Both the position numbers and the translations under genes were made by a program. From Candidatus Woesearchaeota archaeon (GTDB taxonomy: Archaea > Nanobdellota > Nanobdellia > Woesearchaeales > 21-14-0-10-32-9), in NCBI GenBank assembly GCA_007117145.1, contig SKHC01000089.1, positions 1 to 5,012 on the forward strand: 5,012 bases of DNA. Reading direction: 5' to 3'. The first letter of the stretch is position 1. Each line of letters begins with the position of its first letter. The notes below the pieces were generated by a model, which searched no databases, was not told the origin of the DNA, and saw only the letters and a program-made list of their open reading frames with translations. This document shows positions 1 to 4,761 of this stretch, piece by piece.

Positions 1-100
1 ATGAAAATATATTTTCTATGCCAAATGAACTATAGGTCTCACAATTTTAGAATTAAAGTAGATAGGTTTATTCTCTCATAAAATATTTTTACAAATTCGA
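1..100. other. No supported gene at the left edge
   Basis: This AT-rich stretch lies downstream of the broken Mrr gene. A plus-strand run of 26 codons (1-81) opens with ATG at base 1, but its context is cut by the window edge and it resembles no family I recognise. I call nothing here. Confidence 0.5.
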
Positions 101-443
101 CTAAAAATAATGGCATAAAAGATCTTTTAGTTTATCTCTGTCTACTAAACGAATATCATTATTTTCAGCTAAACTTTTTGCACTAGGAGTAAAAAATACT
201 ATTTGTAACAACTATACCTTTTTCTGCAAAATATAGATTTCTTGCAGCGACAATTTCTTGAACTGCTTTATTACAAACACTACCACTATAACGCTTCGCT
301 TGTACAACTGTTTTTACGCCATTTTTTACTAATATTAAATCAGCACCTTGAGCTCCTGTCAGTTCAGTACTATTAACAACATAACCCATTTTTTTAAACA
401 ATTGAGATAAAAAATCTTCTCATTCATTGTTTTCAAAACACAT
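101..443 (-). pseudogene. Broken Mrr-type restriction endonuclease (one nonsense codon, one frameshift)
   Basis: Reading from ATG at 443 to TAG at 101-103 gives about 113 residues of a small Mrr_cat nuclease, a PD-(D/E)xK fold that cleaves DNA, often modified DNA. Family features are clear: an N-terminal FLSQLFKKMGY segment (residues 11-21), D35 in GADLIL, Q48 and K50 in QAKRY (the D...QxK catalytic signature), the VVTNS strand, and then the expected FTPSAKSLAENNDIRLVDRDKL tail in two parts. Two lesions interrupt it. An in-frame TGA lies at 420-422 (codon 8). A T6 run (A6 at 191-196 on the plus strand) has one base too many, which forces a stop at 183-185; with T5 the frame reads straight into the conserved tail. 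A start at TTG 401 avoids the TGA but not the frameshift and removes the first helix. It is divergent from the phosphatase gene. A homopolymer sequencing error could explain the frameshift but not the TGA. The family call is firm; pseudogene status is likely. Confidence 0.75.
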
Positions 444-448
444 AAATA
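441..448 (+). promoter_or_regulatory. TATA-like box of the histidine phosphatase gene
   Basis: CATAAATA starts 30 nt before ATG 471. This spacing puts transcription initiation at or next to the start codon, as in leaderless archaeal genes. No SD site lies in the remaining upstream bases. Confidence 0.5.
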
Positions 449-470
449 CTTATTTGTCTAAAATAAGATT

Positions 471-1013
471 ATGGTCAATCATATTTACTTAGTTAGGCAT
501 GGGGAAACGCAAGCTAATTTAGATCCTGCGTGGAAAGAAGAGCCCGAGCTTACAAGTAAAGGTGTTCTACAAGCGAAAGCTTTGAAGAAATACTTTAAAC
601 AAAGAAATCTTAAAATTTATTCCAGTAGTTTAAAGAGAAGCATACAAACTGCAAGGCAACTAACCAATACTCCTATAGTTAAAAGTGATTTCAATGAAAT
701 CTATCGAAAACTAGTTGGAGGCCCAGAAAAGCCAAATACTCGGCCAAACAGGTATGAAGAAGATTCACAAAGAGCCGAAACAGCTTGGGAGTTTATAACA
801 AGTCAAAACGAGGATATCGTTGTTGTTTGCCATGGTAATATAATAAGGTTCTTTTTAAACAAGCTAGTTCCAACAGATTTCTACTCTGAAATACATCCAT
901 CATCAGTTTCAATAATAAAAAAGGCAGAAAAAAAGTTAAGCATAGTAAAAGTAAGCGATACTTGGCATTTAAGAAATGAAGAGTTAAGTCAAGCGACTGA
1001 GTACGTCGAATGA
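471..1013 (+). CDS. Histidine phosphatase superfamily protein (phosphoglycerate mutase-like)
   Basis: A 180-aa protein of the histidine phosphatase superfamily, which transfers phosphate through a phosphohistidine. Visible residues: the RHGET signature at 9-13 with nucleophile H10, R56 in SSLKRSIQTA (the second phosphate-binding Arg), E76 as probable acid/base in FNEIYRK, and the distal HGNIIR at 121-126 with H121. The catalytic set looks complete. The HGNIIR block recalls PGAM5/SixA-like phosphatases more than glycolytic mutases, but the substrate cannot be read from sequence. There is no signal peptide, so it is probably cytoplasmic. The start is ATG 471, 30 nt after a TATA-like box, suggesting a leaderless mRNA. 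It converges on the alarmone-synthetase-like gene with 11 nt between stop codons, so their 3' transcripts probably overlap. Confidence 0.88.
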   Translation: MVNHIYLVRHGETQANLDPAWKEEPELTSKGVLQAKALKKYFKQRNLKIYSSSLKRSIQTARQLTNTPIVKSDFNEIYRKLVGGPEKPNTRPNRYEEDSQRAETAWEFITSQNEDIVVVCHGNIIRFFLNKLVPTDFYSEIHPSSVSIIKKAEKKLSIVKVSDTWHLRNEELSQATEYVE

Positions 1014-1024
1014 TATTTTCCAAC

Positions 1025-1465
1025 TCAAAGATGCCTCTTATAATTTGTTTGTCTCCAGTAGTGGTCTCCAAGCTTTTTAATCAAAGATCTAGCGTGTTTG
1101 TCCATTTCTAGAGTTCTTATTTGAACCTCAATTACAACATCTTCCTTTAATTGTAAATCCATGTGAATGGCTCTATAGCCATCACTCCAAGGATTAGAAA
1201 TGTAGTCTCGATACCTGTTATCTAATATAGTATAATTTTTGCCAATCAGCTCTCCAACAGCCAAACAGTCAGTATCATCATTCATTATAGCTCTAAGTCC
1301 AATCATGTCGAAAACATTACTTTCTCTTTGTAGCTGTTGTTTTATAGACGAGTCACGTTTTATCCTACTCAAAAGCTCTACGTAAGAAACATTATTTTGT
1401 TTGAATAATTCTTCAAATTCAGCTTTAGTAACTCGCAACAATCCTTCCAATCTGGCATCCCTCAT
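1025..1465 (-). CDS. Small RelA/SpoT-type nucleotide pyrophosphokinase (alarmone synthetase-like)
   Basis: A 146-aa single-domain protein matching the RelA/SpoT synthetase fold, which transfers pyrophosphate from ATP to a 3'-OH, classically of GDP/GTP to make (p)ppGpp. Residues at expected places: R34, K36 and K42 in SRIKRDSSIK (ATP site), D53 and R58 in FDMIGLRAI (Mg2+ site and core), D87-Y88 in the RDYISNP block, G96-Y97 and H101 in GYRAIHM (G-loop Tyr that stacks on the acceptor base), and E113, Q115 and R117 in EVQIRT. A degenerate HYW lies near the C-terminus. There is no HD hydrolase, TGS or ACT domain, so it is a small alarmone synthetase type and shorter than the usual ~200 aa or more. 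ATG 1465 is preferred; TTG 1471 is possible in frame. It is divergent from the Ntn hydrolase gene and convergent with the phosphatase. It could instead be a toxSAS-like enzyme using another acceptor. Confidence 0.82.
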   Translation of the reverse strand: MRDARLEGLLRVTKAEFEELFKQNNVSYVELLSRIKRDSSIKQQLQRESNVFDMIGLRAIMNDDTDCLAVGELIGKNYTILDNRYRDYISNPWSDGYRAIHMDLQLKEDVVIEVQIRTLEMDKHARSLIKKLGDHYWRQTNYKRHL

Positions 1466-1489
1466 AATCAAATCAGAAGTATAGAATTT

Positions 1490-1497
1490 TATTTAAA
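1490..1497 (-). promoter_or_regulatory. TATA-like box of the alarmone synthetase-like gene
   Basis: The minus strand reads TTTAAATA here, starting 32 nt before ATG 1465 and 26 nt before the alternative TTG 1471. Other boxes in this window lie 29-31 nt away, so the ATG with a leader of a few nt fits slightly better. Confidence 0.5.
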
Positions 1498-1567
1498 TAT
1501 AATCCCGACATAACATTTTAACCAAAAAACAAACCGACACTTAATAGTAGTAACAAATACAAACATT

Positions 1568-1575
1568 TTTAAATG
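1568..1575 (+). promoter_or_regulatory. TATA-like box of the Ntn hydrolase gene
   Basis: TTTAAATG lies within a T5-A3 stretch and starts 29 nt before ATG 1597. The spacing supports leaderless transcription from this ATG rather than from in-frame upstream codons. Confidence 0.5.
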
Positions 1576-1596
1576 AGGATGAATTAGCCTTCAACG

Positions 1597-2532
1597 ATGA
1601 CAGTAGTGGCTGGTATGATTTTCAATAGAAATCAAGGAGCAATAATTGCAGACAAGCTAGGTTCAACCCCTCAAAGAACTTATGATTTAATATCAAAAAT
1701 TCACCAAATTCACAATCCAATACCAGTAAGCATTGCAAACGCGGGTAATGGAAATCAAAACTCAGAAGCCACAAGTACAATCTTAGAATACTTAAAAAAT
1801 GAAAATCCAGCTCAAATAACACCTTCCAAAATAGGAGGTGCTCTAAGGGAATTAGTTTCAGATAAGAAAAGAGACACATTCAAAGCTCAGCTATACTCCA
1901 GATTTGGTCTTACAGAGGATGAAATGATAGCAGGTACCACAACTGAAGGTGTTAAAATTAACGATAGATTAATGCAAGAATACATTCAAATACTAAACAG
2001 TCAATCAGTATCAATAAATAATCCGGATTACCAGTTTCTTATAATGACAGATAATGGTAAAATAGATTTGCACTCAATCAAAGGCCACGACAATAACATA
2101 GCTAAAATTAGCAGGCCATATGAAGTGTTAGGTTACGAAGATGCAGCAGATCTTAGTTTGAAAAACTTTTTTGAGTCAATGCCACAAGAAGAAAGAGTGT
2201 ATTTAGATGCTAAAAAAGGTTTAGTTGCCCTGGCAAATGCTTTAAACACCTCTTCAAATACAAATCCAGGGGTTGGTTCTTTGCCAGATGTTAATTTTCA
2301 TGATAATGGTAAAATATACTCGTTAACTGAAGATTCTTCAAGACTATATTCCGAGTTGGCAAAGTTAAACTCATTAAACATATTAAGAGATGATTTCACC
2401 CAAGGCTTAGTTAAAGATATGTTCTATGATAAACTTAACTTTGAAGATGCTCATAAAGAGTTTAAAAATGAGTTGAAAGCGACAAATAAAGAGGATAAGG
2501 CAGAGTTAATTCTTAGAGGATATAAAAGGTAA
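1597..2532 (+). CDS. Proteasome-beta-like Ntn hydrolase with long C-terminal extension
   Basis: A 311-aa protein whose N-terminal half resembles proteasome beta/HslV-type Ntn hydrolases, which use an N-terminal Thr to cut peptide bonds. Initiator Met is followed directly by Thr. If Met is removed, as expected before Thr, the mature chain has Thr1, then AIIADK with an acid at mature position 18 (D17 in proteasomes), then SKIHQI with Lys at mature position 33, the family's K33. SIANAGNG (ORF 45-52) matches the beta-strand and oxyanion loop region (usually xIAGxxGD), and VLGYEDAADLSL (177-188) resembles the GSGxxxA helix. The usual RDxxSG segment is replaced by something like NTNPG (221-225), so those supporting Asp/Ser residues look lost. 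The last ~70 residues (from about 240) form a charged, probably helical extension beyond the normal ~200-aa fold. It appears monocistronic. No propeptide is encoded, unlike many beta subunits. Substrate and assembly are unknown; it may be a distinct Ntn subfamily. Confidence 0.68.
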   Translation: MTVVAGMIFNRNQGAIIADKLGSTPQRTYDLISKIHQIHNPIPVSIANAGNGNQNSEATSTILEYLKNENPAQITPSKIGGALRELVSDKKRDTFKAQLYSRFGLTEDEMIAGTTTEGVKINDRLMQEYIQILNSQSVSINNPDYQFLIMTDNGKIDLHSIKGHDNNIAKISRPYEVLGYEDAADLSLKNFFESMPQEERVYLDAKKGLVALANALNTSSNTNPGVGSLPDVNFHDNGKIYSLTEDSSRLYSELAKLNSLNILRDDFTQGLVKDMFYDKLNFEDAHKEFKNELKATNKEDKAELILRGYKR

Positions 2533-2544
2533 CAATTTCAAAGC

Positions 2545-2550
2545 TTTTTT
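2545..2550 (+). terminator. T-tract after the Ntn hydrolase gene
   Basis: A T6 run 12 nt after the stop codon, followed by more T-rich sequence to 2558. This is the kind of oligo-T signal at which archaeal RNA polymerase terminates. No strong hairpin precedes it. Confidence 0.4.
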
Positions 2551-2740
2551 AATTTTCTATTAACAATTCTTCTAATTCTAAGTTTAAGTTTAAAAGTTTT
2601 ATAAGCAGAAATGCTAGGTTTGATTCTAAGTACTTAGTTAAAGAGTTAATTCCACTTCCAAATAGTTGTGTTTTGAAAAAGTCAGATAAAAATTTGTTGT
2701 ATAAAATGATTGATAGAGCAGGTACTAAGAAGTCAAGCAT
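2549..2740 (-). CDS. Uncertain short hydrophobic ORF (63 aa)
   Basis: ATG 2740 to TAA at 2549-2551 gives a Leu-rich 63-aa product, with a hydrophobic N-terminal half and a repetitive Leu/Asn/Glu C-terminus. It lies 9 nt after the LipB-type gene on the same strand, so it could be a third operon member, but no SD site precedes it and I recognise no family. The plus strand over 2553-2753 is also fully open for 66 codons (without an early start codon) and reads more like an ordinary soluble protein end, so this ORF may be antisense to a relic. Treat it as doubtful. Confidence 0.3.
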   Translation of the reverse strand: MLDFLVPALSIILYNKFLSDFFKTQLFGSGINSLTKYLESNLAFLLIKLLNLNLELEELLIEN

Positions 2741-2749
2741 TCATTTTGA

Positions 2750-3559
2750 CTAATTTTTATAGTTTATTTTGGTATAATTCATATTTTCCTTTACTTCGTC
2801 AAGCACGTATCCTATAAATTTGTCCCTATCAAACAGCGTCAAGTCTTCAATGCATCCAATACCTATCTCTTCTGGGCTTATACCGCATGCGTGAACCAAG
2901 TTAAATCCTTCAATTCCTCTGTGAGTTCCATGTATAGAAAATCCTCCTTTAATCCTAAGACCCTCTAAAGTATTATGTAGCATGAGTCCTTTTGAGCCAA
3001 GCTTGTATGGTTTTCCTTCTTTCAAATACGCAACGTCAAAGTTGTCATCTTTTAGCATTTCGCTATACCCTTGGTTTTGTAAAAAAAGTTCCTCTCCAAC
3101 ATATTCTTTTAGGCTATTTAGCATCACATCGTTAAACATAGACACAACAGGTTTTAAACTCTTTACAGCATCATCAGAGCCAGTCCAGCCTTTAACATCT
3201 GCTGAGAAAAAGAAAAGCGTTTGTCCAGGACCAATAACAGTGCTTCCGCCTCCACGTTTACTTACACTAAAACCATAGTCTTCAAATCCATTTACTTCTA
3301 AGTCTCTTAAGATTTCTTCCTTTACATAGCCTTTTTCATCCATTAAAATGCCATATTTTTCTGTTAATTTTTCTTCAGCTTCTAAACTAAATTTATTCTT
3401 TTTTTTGTTGTTTCCAAAATCAATATGTTTTTCACATTGAGCTATGTATAAAACATCATTTTTTAACTCTTCGTTGTTTTTTGATTGCATATCAAGTAAT
3501 TCTTTGTACTTTACAACTCCAACATCAATTACTTCTAAAACCTTATCTTCCAAGTCCAT
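2750..3559 (-). CDS. LipB-type lipoate/octanoyl transferase, divergent
   Basis: A 269-aa protein matching LipB (octanoyl-ACP:protein octanoyltransferase), which loads the octanoyl precursor of lipoate onto a lysine of lipoyl domains or GcvH. Blocks in LipB order: DVGVVKYKELLDMQ (12-25), the first helix; CEKHIDFGNN (42-51), equivalent to EHxxxxTxG; RGGGSTVIGPGQTL (102-115), the family's RGGxxTxHGPGQ loop with its His replaced by Ile; K190 in GSKGL, candidate catalytic Lys; IHG (209-211); and C225 in HACGI, matching the catalytic PCG Cys. K190 to C225 is 35 residues, close to the 34 between K135 and C169 of E. coli LipB. About 40 residues are inserted between 55 and 97, and the HG-to-Cys stretch is about 4 residues shorter than in E. 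coli. ATG 3559 is chosen over TTG 3592 because GTGAGG lies just upstream and the start sits 4 nt after the previous gene's stop, whereas 3592 would overlap it. An LplA/BirA-fold relative with another substrate remains possible. No LipA is in the window. Confidence 0.72.
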   Translation of the reverse strand: MDLEDKVLEVIDVGVVKYKELLDMQSKNNEELKNDVLYIAQCEKHIDFGNNKKKNKFSLEAEEKLTEKYGILMDEKGYVKEEILRDLEVNGFEDYGFSVSKRGGGSTVIGPGQTLFFFSADVKGWTGSDDAVKSLKPVVSMFNDVMLNSLKEYVGEELFLQNQGYSEMLKDDNFDVAYLKEGKPYKLGSKGLMLHNTLEGLRIKGGFSIHGTHRGIEGFNLVHACGISPEEIGIGCIEDLTLFDRDKFIGYVLDEVKENMNYTKINYKN

Positions 3560-3563
3560 CTCC

Positions 3564-3833
3564 TCACTTTCTCCTGTTATAGTAAAGTCCAATCCCTGCC
3601 ATCATTGCTAAGCTTCCAAACATAGCAACATTACCTGCGTAAAATTTTTGCTTGTCTTCATAGAAATCTTGAGTGATTGCAAGCTCGTGACCATCTTCTA
3701 TTTTTGCTTTGTTTTCTAAACTGTTATAGCTAAGATTTGTGCTATACATGTTAATAACATTAACGCCTGAAAGTACAGAGCCAGCTCCAAGTAGTCCTGC
3801 AAGTCCCAAATTAACTAATCTGTTTAGCCCCAT
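3564..3833 (-). CDS. Small two-TM membrane protein of unknown function
   Basis: An 89-aa protein with a Gly/Leu-rich membrane segment at about 6-29, a polar acidic stretch at about 30-64, a second membrane segment at about 66-85 and a basic NRRK tail, predicting a hairpin with the tail on the cytoplasmic side. I recognise no family. It is the first gene of an operon with the LipB-type gene: TGA 3564-3566, then 4 nt, then ATG 3559. ATG 3833 lies 31 nt from a TATA-like box with no SD site, so the mRNA is probably leaderless. The N-terminal TM region has a decayed relative on the same strand at about 4425-4541, suggesting a small paralogous family. A functional link to lipoylation is not supported beyond the operon. 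Confidence 0.75.
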   Translation of the reverse strand: MGLNRLVNLGLAGLLGAGSVLSGVNVINMYSTNLSYNSLENKAKIEDGHELAITQDFYEDKQKFYAGNVAMFGSLAMMAGIGLYYNRRK

Positions 3834-3856
3834 ATAAAATGGAAGTTCAACTTATT

Positions 3857-3864
3857 ATTTATAT
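3857..3864 (-). promoter_or_regulatory. TATA-like box of the two-TM protein/LipB operon
   Basis: The minus strand reads ATATAAAT, starting 31 nt before ATG 3833, with an A8 tract just upstream. It is part of a compact divergent promoter region (3834-3917) shared with the lipoprotein gene. Confidence 0.55.
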
Positions 3865-3888
3865 CTTAACATTTTTTTTGGTAAAATA

Positions 3889-3896
3889 TTTAAATA
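3889..3896 (+). promoter_or_regulatory. TATA-like box of the lipoprotein gene
   Basis: TTTAAATA starts 29 nt before ATG 3918, inside the 12-bp palindrome 3886-3897. The two ATGs between box and gene (3895 and 3901) are followed at once by stops, supporting 3918 as start and a leaderless mRNA. Confidence 0.55.
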
Positions 3897-3917
3897 TGGT
3901 ATGAAATAAACTAATCT

Positions 3918-4337
3918 ATGAAAAATAATTATCTTATTTTAAACACACTGCTTATTTCTTTGCTTTTGTTAAGTGCATGTCAAAGTAGTACTGAAGTATT
4001 ACCGGTGGTACAAGCAGAAGAAACAACGGGTAGAGTAGTTATTGAGACAACGCAAGATACTCCTGAAATAGCAACCGATTCAGCAAGAGAAAACTATCTA
4101 AACTTCGTAGTGGATTTAACTTGTAAAACATATGCAAGTGGAAATAATGAGTTTATGACAGATCAAGAGTTAGATGCTTTTGCAAAGCAGTATGGTTATG
4201 AATCTATGGAGCATGCTCAACTAGATGGTGCTAATTATGAAGGATTAGAAGAGGGGCATGAATATACTCAAATGTTGCAGGAAAGATGTCCGCAGTGGCT
4301 TGAATTCTTAGAAGCATTTGCTGAGCAGTATTCATAA
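3918..4337 (+). CDS. Acidic secreted lipoprotein of unknown function
   Basis: A 139-aa protein with a lipoprotein signal: a short N-terminus MKNNY, a hydrophobic core at 5-18 and the lipobox LSAC with C21 as the lipidated residue. A low-complexity Thr/Glu/Val linker follows (about 22-55), then a predicted helical domain (about 57-137) with ENYLNFVVDLTCKTY, TDQELDAFAKQYGY and a terminal RCPQWLEFLEAF. C69 and C124 are the only mature Cys besides C21 and could form a disulfide outside the membrane. The mature part is strongly acidic. The Leu-Ser-Ala-Cys lipobox is bacterial in style but such signals also occur in archaea. It is transcribed alone, divergent from the two-TM/LipB operon, and followed by a T8 tract. 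I do not recognise the domain family. Confidence 0.8.
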   Translation: MKNNYLILNTLLISLLLLSACQSSTEVLPVVQAEETTGRVVIETTQDTPEIATDSARENYLNFVVDLTCKTYASGNNEFMTDQELDAFAKQYGYESMEHAQLDGANYEGLEEGHEYTQMLQERCPQWLEFLEAFAEQYS

Positions 4338-4341
4338 ATTT

Positions 4342-4349
4342 CATATAAT
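4342..4349 (+). promoter_or_regulatory. Possible TATA-like box of a micro-ORF
   Basis: CATATAAT starts 29 nt before ATG 4371, the same spacing as at the solid genes here. In AT-rich sequence such a match can arise by chance. Confidence 0.25.
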
Positions 4350-4356
4350 TCACTTC

Positions 4357-4364
4357 TTTTTTTT
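4357..4364 (+). terminator. T8 tract after the lipoprotein gene
   Basis: Eight consecutive T begin 20 nt after the lipoprotein stop, with T-rich flanks up to 4370. This fits an archaeal oligo-T terminator; there is no clear hairpin. Confidence 0.5.
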
Positions 4365-4370
4365 ATTATT

Positions 4371-4454
4371 ATGGTACTTGCAATAATTAGTACTTTGTCT
4401 TTTGCACTGTCTCCTGTTCTCTTTATAACTAAAAATAGTACTTTAAATATTTAA
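4371..4454 (+). CDS. Possible 27-aa hydrophobic micro-ORF
   Basis: ATG 4371 to TAA 4452-4454 encodes a 27-residue peptide with a single hydrophobic stretch (about 2-19) and a polar tail. Its only support is a TATA-like box at leaderless spacing. It overlaps, on the opposite strand, a likely gene relic whose antisense would also look hydrophobic, so it is probably fortuitous. Confidence 0.18.
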   Translation: MVLAIISTLSFALSPVLFITKNSTLNI

Positions 4455-4527
4455 AGCATTTGAACCAGTCATTAAAGAGCTTCCAGCCAAAAGACTTGTA
4501 AGTCCAATACTTAGTTTTTTCAATATT

Positions 4528-4535
4528 TTTATATA
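4528..4535 (+). promoter_or_regulatory. TATA box of the PLDc_N-PspC operon
   Basis: TTTATATA, the textbook archaeal TATA octamer, starts 30 nt before ATG 4558. No SD site lies between, so the first gene is probably leaderless. Confidence 0.65.
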
Positions 4536-4557
4536 ATACATAAGCTTTCATCAACAC

Positions 4558-4761
4558 ATGTTAGTCCCAACAATAATAATTATGTCACTAGTTTTAGTAT
4601 TCCTAGTACTATTATTTTTTGTTTGGACCATAATTCATTGCCTTGTGAGCAAACTTTCAGTTATGCAAAAACTATTTTGGGTGTTTGCAATGATGGTGTT
4701 TCCCTTAATTACAAACATATTATACGTGGTATTCATAAACAAGAAAGGTGAAAAAGAATGA
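4558..4761 (+). CDS. Small PLDc_N-type two-TM membrane protein
   Basis: A 67-aa integral membrane protein with TM segments at about 4-30 and 37-60 and a charged tail KKGEKE. The second half (KLFWVFAMMVFPLITNILYVVF, about residues 38-59, then NKK) follows the PLDc_N pattern of a Trp-containing helix, a Phe-Pro and a LY-hydrophobic end; that domain occurs at the N-terminus of cardiolipin synthases and as free-standing small proteins. No phospholipase D catalytic domain is present, so no enzyme activity is implied. Its stop overlaps the PspC start as ATGA (4758-4761), so the two are co-transcribed and probably translationally coupled. Confidence 0.72.
   Translation: MLVPTIIIMSLVLVFLVLLFFVWTIIHCLVSKLSVMQKLFWVFAMMVFPLITNILYVVFINKKGEKE
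4746..4751 (+). promoter_or_regulatory. Shine-Dalgarno site of the PspC gene
   Basis: AGGTGA, complementary to the usual anti-SD at the 3' end of 16S rRNA, ends 6 nt before ATG 4758. It lies inside the upstream gene. It contrasts with the leaderless first genes in the window. Confidence 0.6.

Larger units (their letters stand above)
4355..4541 (-). pseudogene. Decayed paralogue of the small two-TM protein
   Basis: From ATG 4541 the minus strand encodes 32 residues ending in TAA at 4443-4445. Residues 7-32 (LKKLSIGLTSLLAGSSLMTG and following) align with the N-terminal TM segment of the protein at 3564-3833 (LNRLVNLGLAGLLGAGSVLS and following). The match runs through the stop: NALNI-stop-STIFSY against NVINMYSTNLSY, so the stop sits where the intact gene has Tyr (TAT to TAA). 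Beyond about 4424 a frame change gives KVLIIASTIIIKKK, like the second TM plus basic tail. No TATA-like box serves ATG 4541, and the PLDc_N gene's promoter overlaps its 5' end. The match is short and hydrophobic, so chance is not excluded. Confidence 0.42.

Noticed and set aside
1..81. 26-codon plus-strand ORF beginning at base 1
   Set aside because: Short, no upstream context, no recognisable family, and its ATG coincides with the window edge.
420..422. TGA read as Trp or Gly (recoded genetic code), which would join MCFENNE to EDFLSQLF in the Mrr gene
   Set aside because: TGA is the natural stop of the phosphatase (1011-1013), the synthetase (1025-1027), the two-TM gene (3564-3566), the PLDc_N gene (ATGA overlap) and PspC; reading through would give implausible overlaps. 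Trp is encoded by TGG elsewhere.
793..1071. Minus-strand 92-codon ORF antisense to the phosphatase gene
   Set aside because: Shadow of a well-supported gene, with no family features or promoter of its own.
1505..1539. Repeated CCGACA (1505-1510 and 1534-1539) between the divergent synthetase and Ntn hydrolase genes as a possible operator
   Set aside because: Only six identical bases, two copies, no symmetry; chance is likely.
2982..3278. Plus-strand 98-codon ORF antisense to the LipB-type gene
   Set aside because: The minus-strand reading carries clear LipB blocks; the plus reading is Ser/Pro/Phe-rich shadow sequence.
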